Shown here in pieces: positions 24,728-37,091 of a stretch of 64,000 nt of DNA (positions are counted from its first letter, which is position 1; every line of letters starts with the position of its first letter). The stretch lies in contig NC_081296.1 of assembly GCF_030435805.1 (NCBI RefSeq), positions 29,787,745 through 29,851,744 of the forward strand, read 5' to 3'. Source of the DNA: Mustela lutreola (taxonomy: Eukaryota; Chordata; Mammalia; Carnivora; Mustelidae). The notes beneath the pieces were generated by a model. That model made no database searches. It was not told the origin of the DNA and was given only the letters and a program-made list of their open reading frames with translations. A program made the translations under genes and the position numbers.

Positions 24728-27023
24728 GCACGTTGTCTCCCCCGGGGCAGAAAGAAGGAGCGAGGGACAGCTTCCCCTCGGTCACATGCGGGTAGCCACC
24801 ACCACCACCACCACCAGCACTTCCACCACCAACACCAACACCAACACCACCACCTCCCCCACCGCCTCCGCCGAAACCGTCGGCACCGCCAGCACCGCCA
24901 GCACCCCCAGCTCTAGCCCCCGAGGGACCTCGGCCAGAACAGCGGCGTGTGCGGCTCAGGGCCTGCGAGGCGTTTCCCCGCATTAGCCGGTCGGAGGTCG
25001 TGGGAGGCGCAGCCGGGCTCTTGTGTCGAGTCGGGCAGATGGTATCCCGTTCGTGGGAGTCCGTCAGGGAGGTGCTGGGTGAGGCCCTCTGAGCTCCTGT
25101 CACGGAGCAGCGTGGGCCGGGGTGGTGCTTCAGGCAGAGCTCCTGGGGGATCGTGAGGTAGAGGGTGCAGCGGCAGGCGCCTTGGGTTGCGAGGAGAGCC
25201 CCGGGGCCCGTCACACCGGTGGCATCGTTGGTGTGCCCCGTGTGCTTGTGTGTAGAGGGCAGAGGCCCACGGCCAGGACGCTGTCCTTGACAGCCCCTGA
25301 GGTTAAGCCCGTGGAGGCCCAGTGGGGCCCCACAAGGCCCGTGCCGTGAGACCAGGGCGAACGTGGAGCCGCCGTGCAGGCTCTCGGCCGACCCAGAATC
25401 GGTTGGGACGGGGGAGGAAGGCAGGTGGGCTGCTGGCGGGGAGCTGCGTGGCCCGAGCCTCTGGCTGTAATCTGCCACAAGCGTTCAATGCTTTGGGGGC
25501 TGTGGAGGCCGTGCCCGACATCACCCGTCCCCGCTGGGCGGCCACCTGGTGGCTCGGGGGACTGGCCCGGGGCATGTCGGGGCCGCGTTTCGGTCCCTTG
25601 GCGGAGTGGCCCCGGGGTCTCCGTCCGCGAGGAGCGGCGATCTGTGGGCGTCTCCCAGGGACCCCCAGGAGTGCCATTGCGATGAACCCCCCAGCTCGGC
25701 AAGGGACGCTGTCCGCGGGCGCAAGCCACGGGAGCCGTGGAGGGCTTGCTCCCCACCGCCAGGCCTGGGCATGGGCAGCTGTAGGTATTTCTGAGAGGGT
25801 CCCAGAAACTTGTGCCCCAGATGCCCCGCTGCCCAGTGGGATGGGGAACGCTCGAGAACTGTCCTTGCTCGCCTGCGCCCTAGGCAGGATGGGGCAAGCC
25901 CCGCGAAGCACGGTTCCCAGTCCAGCGCTGTGGCCTGGCCGGACGTGGAGCTGGGCCAAGGTCAGCTGCCGTGGGGCTGGAGGAGAGCTGGCTTCCTTCC
26001 CTTTCTCCTCACGCCTTCCCGTGGCGTCGCAGCGGGTGAGCGATGCCGCCAGGGCCAGAGTCCTCGGACCCACGCCGAGCGAGGGGCCCTGCCTCGCGTC
26101 CCGCCTGGTGCCTGACGGAAACGTCCACTGGGCTTGTGGCCAGGCGTTTCAAGATCCCTGCCTTGGAGGAGCGAGGCACGTGGGAGCCCAGGGTGGGCGG
26201 GACTTGCCGAGCCGGCGGGAGCCTGCGCACCTGGGGAGCGAGCTGCTGGATGAGTGTTCGCTCCCTCAGGGGCGGGGCCCACGAAGCCCGCTGGTCGTGG
26301 ACACACCCATGCCCTGGGTGGGAATGGGCCCTGCTTTCAGTGGGAGGGTCAGCTGGCCCTCGGCGGGTCATGAGAACCGCTTGCCAAGAGGTGTGCTGCC
26401 TGGCCCTGCAGGGCCTTGCGGCTGAGAGCAAGGGCGGTGGCCCTTGGCCCGGAGTCCAAGCCCCTTGTCCTCTCGCGAGGGCCTTGGAGCGGCGTCGGGT
26501 CAGCGCCTGATGTGCCAGGGCTTGCCGTTTCCGTGGGCCCCGGGATTTTGTCGGCGGTCGCCGAGGGTCTCTCTCCTGCGGTCACGCTGGGTGACGCTGG
26601 GGCAAGCGTCAGGGTGACAGAGTTCACATCGCAGTGGCCTCCGTCTCTGGCACCGGGTGTGGCGAGCCAGAGCCGGCATGCTCTGCTTTGCCAGGAGACC
26701 TTGGACACGCGTTCCGTCTGGCCTCCTCCCGTCAGACCACGGGGGTGTCGAACGTGGCGCTCGAGGATTCCGTGGCACCAAACTTCCGGAGCGGCGTGCC
26801 AGGCCGGGAGGCCAGGGGACCCTGTCACGGGAGGGCTGTGAACGGGCGTGAGGCTCCCTCCAAGGGCGACCACCCCGTGGCCACACCGACTGCGGAAACG
26901 CGCCCACCAGCCACCGCCCTCCTACATGTCCACGTGGCCCACAAGGGCTCCTAGCCCTCACACGCCAGGGCCAAACCCAACCTTACACCACTTCCCCAAA
27001 CAGGCTCACATGCGCACGACCCT

Positions 27024-27119
27024 ACACACACACACACACACAGACACACACACATACACACACACACACACTCACACACAGACACACACACATACACACA
27101 CACACACATGCACACACAC
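27024..27119. repeat. CA microsatellite, unit 9
   Basis: 96 bp, preceded by ACCCTACA rather than ACCATACA, a variant shared with most units to the right. Confidence 0.97.
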
Positions 27120-27366
27120 CCATCAACACACGCACGCGTACTCGGCCCACGCAGACACACCCCCGACCCCACGGAGACCCACGTGTCCGCGGCCTTGCCC
27201 GGCCGGCATGCGTGGCCTCCTGTCCGGCTGCCGCCAAGCCTGAGGGACAGAGGGTCCGCACCAGGCGGAGGCAAGGCTTCCCCCCAGGCATGTTCTGAGA
27301 GGCATGGCGAGCTGTACCCCTGGGTCCGTGGCTCACGCGAGCGTGCTACTTTTCCACACTTGTCAG

Positions 27367-27504
27367 GTGCATTGTCCACGCCAGGCGGGCCCCCGGTCGG
27401 CCCACAGAAGATGGCCTTCCTGTCCTCGGATGCGCGGAGCTTGGCCGGGTCCGCGGAAGTCGTGCGGTCCAGCACGGGCAGGCTGAGGAAGGATCAGCGA
27501 GACG
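27367..27504 (+). ncRNA. SNHG14: Candidate host-transcript exon, unit 9
   Basis: Mixed form: uninterrupted pyrimidine stretch as class B but CTTGTCAG end as class A. Private changes CAGCACGGG and GATCAGCG. Donor GTAAGC at 27,505. Confidence 0.7.
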
Positions 27505-27750
27505 GTAAGCCTTCCCCTGTCTCGGTGGAACTGGGGAGGGCGGGATATCCCGCGCCTGCCGTAGTGTCTGCAAGCGCGCGCCCGCCTTGCGGCTCCCGGC
27601 TCCCGGCTCCCGGTGCGAGGTTGCACTGTTCCTCTTGCTCTGGGGCGTGGGTCCATACGGGCCGCTGCCGCAGGGCTCTGAGTCCATCGGCTTCCCCTCC
27701 GAGTCACCCTGCCTGGCCCGTTCCGTCGGCCAGGCGGCCTCCAATGTGCC

Positions 27751-27847
27751 TGGATCGATGATGACTCCCTCATTCTGCATTCCTTGGAAAAGCTGAACAA
27801 AATGAGTGAGAACTCCCTACCGTCGTTCTCATCGAAACTGAGGTCCA
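27751..27847 (+). ncRNA. SNORD116: SNORD116 box C/D snoRNA, copy 9
   Basis: Consensus sequence despite several private changes just upstream (CTTGCTCTGG and GAGTCCATCGG). Confidence 0.96.
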
Positions 27848-30138
27848 GCACGTTGTCTCCCCCGGGGCAGAAAGTAGGAGCGAGGGACCGCTTCCCCTCG
27901 GTCACATGCCGGTAGCCACCACCACCACCACCAGCACTTCCACCACCAACACCAACACCAACACCACCACCTCCCCCAACGCCTCCGCCGCAACCGTCGG
28001 CACCGCCAGCACCGCCAGCACCCCCAGCTCTAGCCCCCGAGGGACCTCGGCCAGAACAGCGGCGTGTGCGGCTCAGGGCCTGCGAGGCGTTTCCCCGCCT
28101 TAGCCGGTCGGAGGTCCTGGGAGGCGCAGCCGGGCTCTTGTGTCGAGTCGGGCAGATGGTATCCCGTTCGTGGGAGTCCGTCAGGGAGGCGCTGGGTGAG
28201 GCCCTCTGAGCTCCAGTCACGGAGCAGCGTGTGCCGTGGTGGTGCTTCAGGCAGAGCTCCTGGGGGATCGTGAGGTAGAGGGTGCAGCGGCAGGCGCCTT
28301 GGGTTGCGAGGAGAGCCCCGGGGCCCATCACCCCCGTGGCATCATTGGTGTGCCCCGTGTGCTTGTGGGTAGAGGGCAGAGGCCCACGGCCATGACGATG
28401 TCCTTGACAACCCCTGAGGTTAAGCCCGTGGAGGCCCAGTGGGGCCCCACAAGGCCCGTGCCGTGAGACCAGGGTGAACGTGGAGCCGCCGTGCAGGCTC
28501 TCGGCCGACCCAGAATCGGTTGGGACGGGGGAGGATGGCAGGTGGGCTGCTGGCGGGGAGCTGCGTGGCCCGAGCCTCTGGCTTTAATTTGCCACAAGCG
28601 TTCAATGCTTTGGGGGCTGTGGGGGCCTTGCCCGACATCACCCGTCACCGCTGGGCGGCCACCTGGTGGCTCCGGGGACTGGCCCGGGGCACGTCGGGGC
28701 CGCGTTTCGATCCCTTGGCGGAGTTGCCCCGGGGTCTCCGTCCGCGAGGAGCGGCGATCTGTGGGCGTCTCCCAGGGACCCCCAGGAGTGCCATTGCGAT
28801 GAACCCCCCAGCTCGGCCGGGACGCTGTCCGCGGGCGCAAGCCACGGGAGCCGTGGAGGGCTTGCTACCCACCGCCAGGCCTGGGCATGGGCAGCTGTAG
28901 GTATTTCTGAGAGGGTCCCAGAAACTTGTGCCCCAGATGCCCCGCTGCCCAGTGGGATGGGGAACGCTCGAGAACTGTCCTTGCTCGCCTGCGCCCTAGG
29001 CAGGATGGGGCAAGCCCCGCGAAGCACGGTTCCCAGTCCAGCGCTGTGGCCTGGCCGGACGTGGAGCTGGGCCAAGGTCAGCTGCCGTGGGGCTGGAGGA
29101 GAGGTGGCTTCCTTCCCTTGCTCCTCACGCCTTCCCGTGGCGTCGCAGCGGGTGAGCGATGCCGCCAGGGCCAGAGTCCTCGGACCCACGCCGAGCGAGG
29201 GGCCCTGCCTCGCGTACCGCCTGGTGCCTGACGGAAACGTCCACTGGGCTTGTGGCCGAGCGTTTCAAGATCCCTGCCTTGGAGGAGCGAGGCACGTGGG
29301 AGCCCAGGGTGGGCGGGACTTGCCGAGCCGGCGGGAGCCTGCGCACCTGGGGAGCGAGCTGCTGGATGAGTGCTCGCTCCCTCAGGGGCGGGGCCCACGA
29401 AGCCCGCTGGTCGTGGACACACCCATGCCCTGGGTGGGAATGGGCCCTGCTTTCAGTGGGAGGGTCAGCTGGCCCTCGGCGGGTCATGAGAACCGCTTGC
29501 CAAGAGGTGTGCTGCCTGGCCCTGCAGGGCCTTGCGGCTGAGAGCAAGGGCCGTGGCCCTTGGCCCGGAGTCCAAGCCCCTTGTCCTCTCGCGAGGGCCT
29601 TGGAGCGGCGTCGGGTCAGCGCCTGATGTGCCAGGGCTTGCCGTTTCCGTGGGCCCCGGGATTTTGTCGGCGGTCGCCGAGGGTCTCTCTCCTGCGGTCA
29701 CGCTGGGTGACGCTGGGGCAAGCGTCAGGGTGACAGAGTTCACATCGCAGTGGCCTCCGTCTCCGGCACCGGGTGTGGCGAGCCAGAGCCGGCGTGCTCT
29801 GCTTTGCCAGGAGACCTTGGACACGCGTTCCGTCTGGCCTCCTCCCGGCAGACCACGGGGTTGTCGAACGTGGCGCTCGAGGATTCCGTGGCACCAAACA
29901 TCCGGAGCGGCGTGCCAGGCCGGGAGGCCAGGGGACCCTGTCCCGGGAGGGCTGTGAACGGGCGTGAGGCTCCCTCCAAGGGCGACCACCCCGTGGCCAC
30001 ACCGACTGCGGAAACGCGCCCACCCGCCACCGCCCTCCTACATGTCCACGTGGCCCACAAGGGCTCCTAGCCCTCACACGCCAGGGCCAAACCCAACCTT
30101 ACACCACTTCCCCAAACAGTTCACATGCGCACGACCAT

Positions 30139-30222
30139 ACACACACACACACACACATACACACACACACACACTCACACACAGACACACACACATACAC
30201 ACACACACACATGCACACACAC
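30139..30222. repeat. CA microsatellite, unit 10
   Basis: 84 bp; first run shortened and first CAGA interruption missing. Confidence 0.97.
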
Positions 30223-30469
30223 CCATCAACACACGCACGCGTACTCGGCCCACGCAGACACACCCCCGACCCCACGGAGACCCACGTGTCCGCGGCCTTG
30301 CCCGGCCGGCATGCGTGGCCTCCTGTCCGGCTGCCGCCAAGCCTGAGGGACAGAGGGTCCGCACCAGGCGGAGGCAAGGCTTCCCCCCAGGCATGTTCTG
30401 AGAGGCATGGCGAGCTGTACCCCTGGGTCCGTGGCTCACGCGAGCGTGCTACTTTTCCACACTTGTCAG

Positions 30470-30607
30470 GTGCGTTGTCCACGCCAGGCGGGCCCCCGGT
30501 CGGCCCACAGAAGATGGCCTTCCTGTCCTCGGATGCGCGGAGCTTGGCCGGGTCCGCGGAAGTCGTGCGGTCCAACGCGGGCAGGCTGAGGAAGGATCGG
30601 CGAGACG
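30470..30607 (+). ncRNA. SNHG14: Candidate host-transcript exon, unit 10
   Basis: Class A body with the stronger pyrimidine stretch (CTTTTCCACACTTGTCAG); donor GTAAGC at 30,608. Confidence 0.7.
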
Positions 30608-30853
30608 GTAAGCCTTCCCCTGTCTCGGTGGAACTGGGGAGGGCGGGATATCCCGCGCCTGCCGTAGTGTCTGCCAGCGCGCGCCCGCCTTGCGGCTCCC
30701 GGCTCCCGGCTCCCGGTGCGAGGTTGCACCGTTCCTCTTGCTCAGGGGCGTGGGTCCATACGGGCCGCTGTCGCAGGGCTCTGAGGCCATCGGCTTCCCC
30801 TCCGAGCCACCCTGCCTGGCCCGTTCCGTCGGCCAGGCGGCCTCCAATGTGCC

Positions 30854-30950
30854 TGGATCGATGATGACTCCCTCATTCTGCATTCCTTGGAAAAGCTGAA
30901 CAAAATGAGTGAGAACTCCCTACCGTCGTTCTCATCGAAACTGAGGTCCA
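30854..30950 (+). ncRNA. SNORD116: SNORD116 box C/D snoRNA, copy 10
   Basis: Consensus sequence; upstream GCTGTCGCAGG variant shared with copy 11. Confidence 0.96.
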
Positions 30951-33244
30951 GCACGTTGTCTCCCCCGGGGCAGAAAGTAGGAGCGAGGGACCGCTTCCCC
31001 TCGGTCACATGCCGGTAGCCACCACCACCACCACCAGCACTTCCACCACCAACACCAACACCAACACCACCACCTCCCCCACCGCCTCCGCCGCCGCAAA
31101 CGTCGGCACCGCCAGCACCACCGGCACCCCCAGCTCTAGCCCCCGAGGGACCTTGGCCAGAACAGCGGCGTGTGCGGCTCAGGGCCTGCGAGGCGTTTCC
31201 CCGCCTTAGCCGGTCGGAGGTCCTGGGAGGCGCAGCCGGGCTCTTGTTTCGAGTCGGGCAGATGGTATCCCGTTCGTGGGAGTCCGTCAGGGAGGCCTTG
31301 GGTGAGGCCCTCTGAGCTCCTGTCACGGAGCAGCGTGGGCCGGGGTGGGGCTTCAGGCAGAGCTCCTGGGGGATCGTGAGGTAGAGGGTGCAGCAGCAGG
31401 CGCCTTGGGTTGCGAGGAGAGCCCCGGGGCCCGTCACCCCGGTGGCATCGTTGGTGTGCCCCGTGTGCTTGTGGGTAGGGGGCAGAGGCCCACGGCCAGG
31501 ACGCTGTCCTTGACAGCCCCTGAGGTTAAGCCCGTGGAGGCCCAGTGGGGCCCCACAAGGCCCGTTCCGTGAGACCAGGGCGAACGTGGAGCCGCCGTGC
31601 AGGTTCTCGGCCGACCCAGAATCGGTTGGGACGGTGGAGGAAGGCAGGTGGGCTGCTGGCGGGGAGCTGCGTGGCCCGAGCCTCTGGCTGTAATCTGCCA
31701 CAAGCGTTCAATGCTTTGGGGGCTGTGGGAGCCGTGCCCGACATCACCCGTCCCCGCTGGGCGGCCACCTGGTGGCTCCGGGGACTGGCCCGGGAGACGT
31801 CGGGGCCGCGTTTCGGTCCCTTTGCGGAGTGGCCCCGCGGTCTCCGTCCGCGAGGAGCGGCGATCTGTGTGCGTCTCCCAGGGACCCCCAGGAGTGCCAA
31901 TGCGATGAACCCCCCAGACATCCGGGACGCTGTCCGCGGGCGCAAGCCACGGGAGCCGTGGAGGGCTTGCTACCCACCGCCAGGCCTGGGCATGGGCAGC
32001 TGTAGGTATTTCTGAGAGGGTCCCAGAAACTTGTGCCCCAGATGCCCCGCTGCCCAGTGGGATGGGGAACGCTCGAGAACTGTCCTTGCTCGCATGCGCC
32101 CTAGGCAGGATGGGGCAAGCCCCGCGAAGCACGGTTCCCAGTCCAGCGCTGTGGCCTGGCCGGACGTGGAGCTGGGCCAAGGTCAGCTGCCGTGGGGCTG
32201 GAGGAGAGGTGGCTTCCTTCCCTTGCTCCTCACGCCTTCCCGTGGCGTCGCAGCGGGTGAGCGATGCCGCCAGGGCCAGAGTCCTTGGACCCACGCCGAG
32301 CGACGGGCTCTGCCTCGCGTCCCGCCTGGTGCCTGACGGAAACGTCCACTGGGCTTGTGGCCGAGCGTTTCAAGATCCCTGCCTTGGAGGAGCGAGGCAC
32401 GTGGGAGCCCAGGGTGGGCGGGACTTGCCGAGCCGGCGGGAGCCTTCGCACCTGGGGAGCGAGCTGCTGGATGAGTGCTCGCTCCCTCAGGGGCGGGGCC
32501 CATGAAGCCCGCTGGTCGTGGACACACCCATGCCCTGGGTGGGAATGGGCCCTGCTTTCAGTGGGAGGGTCAGCTGGCCCTCGGCGGGTCATGAGAACCG
32601 CTTGCCAAGATGTGTGCTGCCTGGCCATGCAGGGCCTTGCGGCTGAGAGCAAGGGCGGTGGCCCTTGGCCCGGAGTCCAAGCCCCTTGTCCTCTCGCGAG
32701 GGCCTTGGAGCGGCGTCGGGTCAGCGCCTGATGTGCCAGGGCTTGCCGTTTCCGTGGGCCCCGGGATTTTGTCGGCGGTCGCCGAGGGTCTCTCTCCTGC
32801 GGTCACGCTGGGTGACGCTGGGGCAAGCGTCAGGGTGACAGAGTTCACATCGCAGTGGCCTCCGTCTCCGGCACCGGGTGTGGCGAGCCAGAGCCGGCAT
32901 GCTCTGCTTTGCCAGGAGACCTTGGACACGCGTTCCGTCTGGCCTCCTCCCGTCAGAGCACGGGGGTGTCGAACGTGGCGCTCGAGGATTCCGTGGCACC
33001 AATCTTCCGGAGCGGCGTGCCAGGCCGGGAGGCCAGGGGACCCTGTCCCGGAAGGGCTGTGAACGGGCGTGAGGCTCCGTCCAAGGGCGACCACCCCGTG
33101 GCCACACCGACTGCGGAAACGCGCCCACCCGCCACCGCCCTCCTACATGTCCAGATGGCCCACAAGGGCTCCTAGCCCTCACACGCCAGGGCCAAACCCA
33201 ACCTTACACCACTTCCCCAAACAGGCTCACATGCGCACGACCCT

Positions 33245-33276
<32 letters not shown>

Positions 33277-33296
33277 ACACACATACACACACACAC
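33245..33296. repeat. CA microsatellite, unit 11 (short)
   Basis: 52 bp; the central CTCA segment and the ATGCA segment are both missing, the main cause of the short unit. Confidence 0.97.
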
Positions 33297-33543
33297 CCAT
33301 CAACACACGCACGCGTACTCGGCCCACGCAGACACACCCCCGACCCCACGGAGACCCACGTGTCCGCAGCCTTGCCCGGCCGGCATGCGTGGCCTCCTGT
33401 CCGGCTACCGCCAAGCCTGAGGGACAGAGGGTCCGCACCAGGCGGAGGCAAGGCTTCCCCCCAGGCATGTTCTGAGAGGCATGGCGAGCTGTACCCCAGG
33501 GTCCGTGGCTCACGCGAGCGTGCTACTTTTCCACACTTGTCAG

Positions 33544-33681
33544 GTGCGTTGTCCACGCCAGGAGGGCCCCCGGTCGGCCCAGAGAAGATGGCCTTCCTGT
33601 CCTCGGATGCGCGGAGCTTGGCCGGGTCCGCGGAAGTCGTGCGGTCCAACGCGGGCAGGCTGAGGAAGGATCGGCGAGACG
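33544..33681 (+). ncRNA. SNHG14: Candidate host-transcript exon, unit 11
   Basis: Carries CAGGAGGGCC near the 5' end, shared with units 12, 14, 17, 19 and 20; donor GTAAGC at 33,682. Confidence 0.7.
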
Positions 33682-33927
33682 GTAAGCCTTCCCCTGTCTC
33701 GGTGGAACTGGGGAGGGCGGGATATCCCGCGCCTGCCGTAGTGTCTGCCAGCGCGCGCCCGCCTTGTGGCTCCCGGCTCCCGGCTCCCGGTGCGAGGTTG
33801 CACCGTTCCTCTTGCTCAGGGGCGTGGGTCCATACGGGCCGCTGTCGCAGGGCTCTGAGGCCATCGGCTTCCCCTCCGAGCCACCCTGCCTGGCCCGTTC
33901 CGTCGGCCAGGCGGCCTCCAATGTGCC

Positions 33928-34024
33928 TGGATCGATGATGACTCCCTCATTCTGCATTCCTTGGAAAAGCTGAACAAAATGAGTGAGAACTCCCTACCGT
34001 CGTTCTCATCGAAACTGAGGTCCA
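33928..34024 (+). ncRNA. SNORD116: SNORD116 box C/D snoRNA, copy 11
   Basis: Consensus sequence; flanks nearly identical to copy 10. Confidence 0.96.
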
Positions 34025-36318
34025 GCACGTTGTCTCCCCCGGGGCAGAAAGTAGGAGCGAGGGACCGCTTCCCCTCGGTCACATGCCGGTAGCCACCACC
34101 ACCACCACCAGCACTTCCACCACCAACACCAACACCAACACCACCACCTCCCCCACCGCCTCCGCCGCCGCAAACGTCGGCACCGCCAGCACCACCGGCA
34201 CCCCCAGCTCTAGCCCCCGAGGGACCTTGGCCAGAACAGCGGCGTGTGCGGCTCAGGGCCTGCGAGGCGTTTCCCCGCCTTAGCCGGTCGGAGGTCCTGG
34301 GAGGCGCAGCCGGGCTCTTGTTTCGAGTCGGGCAGATGGTATCCCGTTCGTGGGAGTCCGTCAGGGAGGCGCTGGGTGAGGCCCTCTGAGCTCCTGTCAC
34401 GGAGCAGCGTGGGCCGGGGTGGGGCTTCAGGCAGAGCTCCTGGGGGATCGTGAGGTAGAGGGTGCAGCAGCAGGCGCCTTGGGTTGCGAGGAGAGCCCCG
34501 GGGCCCGTCACCCCGGTGGCATCGTTGGTGTGCCCCGTGTGCTTGTGGGTAGGGGGCAGAGGCCCACGGCCAGGACGCTGTCCTTGACAGCCCCTGAGGT
34601 TAAGCCCGTGGAGGCCCAGTGGGGCCCCACAAGGCCCGTTCCGTGAGACCAGGGCGAACGTGGAGCCGCCGTGCAGGTTCTCGGCCGACCCAGAATCGGT
34701 TGGGACGGTGGAGGAAGGCAGGTGGGCTGCTGGCGGGGAGCTGCGTGGCCCGAGCCTCTGGCTGTAATCTGCCACAAGCGTTCAATGCTTTGGGGGCTGT
34801 GGGAGCCGTGCCCGACATCACCCGTCCCCGCTGGGCGGCCACCTGGTGGCTCCGGGGACTGGCCCGGGAGACGTCGGGGCCGCGTTTCGGTCCCTTTGCG
34901 GAGTGGCCCCGCGGTCTCCGTCCGCGAGGAGCGGCGATCTGTGTGCGTCTCCCAGGGACCCCCAGGAGTGCCAATGCGATGAACCCCCCAGACATCCGGG
35001 ACGCTGTCCGCGGGCGCAAGCCACGGGAGCCGTGGAGGGCTTGCTACCCACCGCCAGGCCTGGGCATGGGCAGCTGTAGGTATTTCTGAGAGGGTCCCAG
35101 AAACTTGTGCCCCAGATGCCCCGCTGCCCAGTGGGATGGGGAACGCTCGAGAACTGTCCTTGCTCGCATGCGCCCTAGGCAGGATGGGGCAAGCCCCGCG
35201 AAGCACGGTTCCCAGTCCAGCGCTGTGGCCTGGCCGGACGTGGAGCTGGGCCAAGGTCAGCTGCCGTGGGGCTGGAGGAGAGGTGGCTTCCTTCCCTTGC
35301 TCCTCACGCCTTCCCGTGGCGTCGCAGCGGGTGAGCGATGCCGCCAGGGCCAGAGTCCTTGGACCCACGCCGAGCGACGGGCTCTGCCTCGCGTCCCGCC
35401 TGGTGCCTGACGGAAACGTCCACTGGGCTTGTGGCCGAGCGTTTCAAGATCCCTGCCTTGGAGGAGCGAGGCACGTGGGAGCCCAGGGTGGGCGGGACTT
35501 GCCGAGCCGGCGGGAGCCTTCGCACCTGGGGAGCGAGCTGCTGGATGAGTGCTCGCTCCCTCAGGGGCGGGGCCCATGAAGCCCGCTGGTCGTGGACACA
35601 CCCATGCCCTGGGTGGGAATGGGCCCTGCTTTCAGTGGGAGGGTCAGCTGGCCCTCGGCGGGTCATGAGAACCGCTTGCCAAGATGTGTGCTGCCTGGCC
35701 ATGCAGGGCCTTGCGGCTGAGAGCAAGGGCGGTGGCCCTTGGCCCGGAGTCCAAGCCCCTTGTCCTCTCGCGAGGGCCTTGGAGCGGCGTCGGGTCAGCG
35801 CCTGATGTGCCAGGGCTTGCCGTTTCCGTGGGCCCCGGGATTTTGTCGGCGGTCGCCGAGGGTCTCTCTCCTGCGGTCACGCTGGGTGACGCTGGGGCAA
35901 GCGTCAGGGTGACAGAGTTCACATCGCAGTGGCCTCCGTCTCCGGCACCGGGTGTGGCGAGCCAGAGCCGGCATGCTCTGCTTTGCCAGGAGACCTTGGA
36001 CACGCGTTCCGTCTGGCCTCCTCCCGTCAGAGCACGGGGGTGTCGAACGTGGCGCTCGAGGATTCCGTGGCACCAAACTTCCGGAGCGGCGTGCCAGGCC
36101 GGGAGGCCAGGGGACCCTGTCCCGGAAGGGCTGTGAACGGGCGTGAGGCTCCGTCCAAGGGCGACCACCCCGTGGCCACACCGACTGCGGAAACGCGCCC
36201 ACCCGCCACCGCCCTCCTACATGTCCAGATGGCCCACAAGGGCTCCTAGCCCTCACACGCCAGGGCCAAACCCAACCTTACACCACTTCCCCAAACAGGC
36301 TCACATGCGCACGACCCT

Positions 36319-36350
<32 letters not shown>

Positions 36351-36370
36351 ACACACATACACACACACAC
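36319..36370. repeat. CA microsatellite, unit 12 (short)
   Basis: 52 bp, same as unit 11. Confidence 0.97.
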
Positions 36371-36617
36371 CCATCAACACACGCACGCGTACTCGGCCCA
36401 CGCAGACACACCCCCGACCCCACGGAGACCCACGTGTCCGCAGCCTTGCCCGGCCGGCATGCGTGGCCTCCTGTCCGGCTACCGCCAAGCCTGAGGGACA
36501 GAGGGTCCGCACCAGGCGGAGGCAAGGCTTCCCCCCAGGCATGTTCTGAGAGGCATGGCGAGCTGTACCCCAGGGTCCGTGGCTCACGCGAGCGTGCTAC
36601 TTTTCCACACTTGTCAG

Positions 36618-36755
36618 GTGCGTTGTCCACGCCAGGAGGGCCCCCGGTCGGCCCAGAGAAGATGGCCTTCCTGTCCTCGGATGCGCGGAGCTTGGCCGGG
36701 TCCGCGGAAGTCGTGCGGTCCAGCGCGGGCAGGCTGAGGACGAATCGGCGAGACG
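36618..36755 (+). ncRNA. SNHG14: Candidate host-transcript exon, unit 12
   Basis: Private GACGAATCGG near the 3' end, shared only with unit 17; donor GTAAGC at 36,756. Confidence 0.7.
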
Positions 36756-36994
36756 GTAAGCCTTCCCCTGTCTCGGTGGAACTGGGGACGGCGGGATAGC
36801 CCGCGCCTGCCGCAGAGTCTGCCAGTGCGCGCCAGCCTTGCGGCTCCCGCCTCCCGGTGCTAGGTTGCACCGTTCCTCTTGCTCAGGGGCGTGGGTCCAT
36901 ACGGGCCGCTGCCGCAGGGCTCTGAGGCCATCGGCTTCCCCTCTGAGCCACCCTGCCTGGCCCGTTCCGTCGGCCAGGCGGCCCCCAATGTGCC

Positions 36995-37091
36995 TGGATC
37001 GATGATGACTCCCTCATTCTGCATTCCTTGGAAAAGCTGAACAAAATGAGTGAGAACTCCCTACCGTCGTTCTCATCGAAACTGAGGTCCA
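36995..37091 (+). ncRNA. SNORD116: SNORD116 box C/D snoRNA, copy 12
   Basis: Consensus sequence; class B-like flanks. Confidence 0.96.

Larger units (their letters stand above)
21831..24944 (+). repeat. Array unit 8
   Basis: Matches units 2, 4 and 6. It is 3 bp shorter because the CCG/CCA tract near 24,870 has lost a triplet, and the unit carries private substitutions there. Confidence 0.93.
3122..26000 (+). repeat. Two-unit higher-order repeat, period about 6,235 bp
   Basis: Unit starts at 3,122, 9,357, 15,592 and 21,831 share one set of variants. Those at 6,239, 12,474, 18,709 and 24,945 share another. The offsets are 6,235 or 6,236 except for one of 6,239. Adjacent monomers differ at many sites while monomers two apart are almost identical, which defines a higher-order repeat amplified in pairs. 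The right end is approximate; similarity to the pattern fades within unit 9. Confidence 0.88.
24945..28061 (+). repeat. Array unit 9
   Basis: The front continues the odd-unit type. From about 26 kb it departs: it has the GGCCCTGCAGGGCC palindrome form near 26,403, a private exon substitution (GGATCAGCG near 27,494) and a mixed class A/B exon. It marks the end of the regular two-unit repeat. Confidence 0.92.
28062..31167 (+). repeat. Array unit 10
   Basis: The first half carries private markers shared only with unit 17 (for example CATGACGATG near 28,391 and GGCTTTAATTTG near 28,579). The second half is class A-like, with a shortened CA tract (84 bp) and a small loss at the CAAACAGTTCAC junction just before it. 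Confidence 0.92.
31168..34241 (+). repeat. Array unit 11
   Basis: Short unit (3,074 bp) whose length loss comes mostly from a 52-bp CA tract. It shares nearly every private variant with unit 12, for example CAGACATCCGGG near 31,915 and AGCAGCAGGCG near 31,391, which points to a very recent local duplication. Confidence 0.93.
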
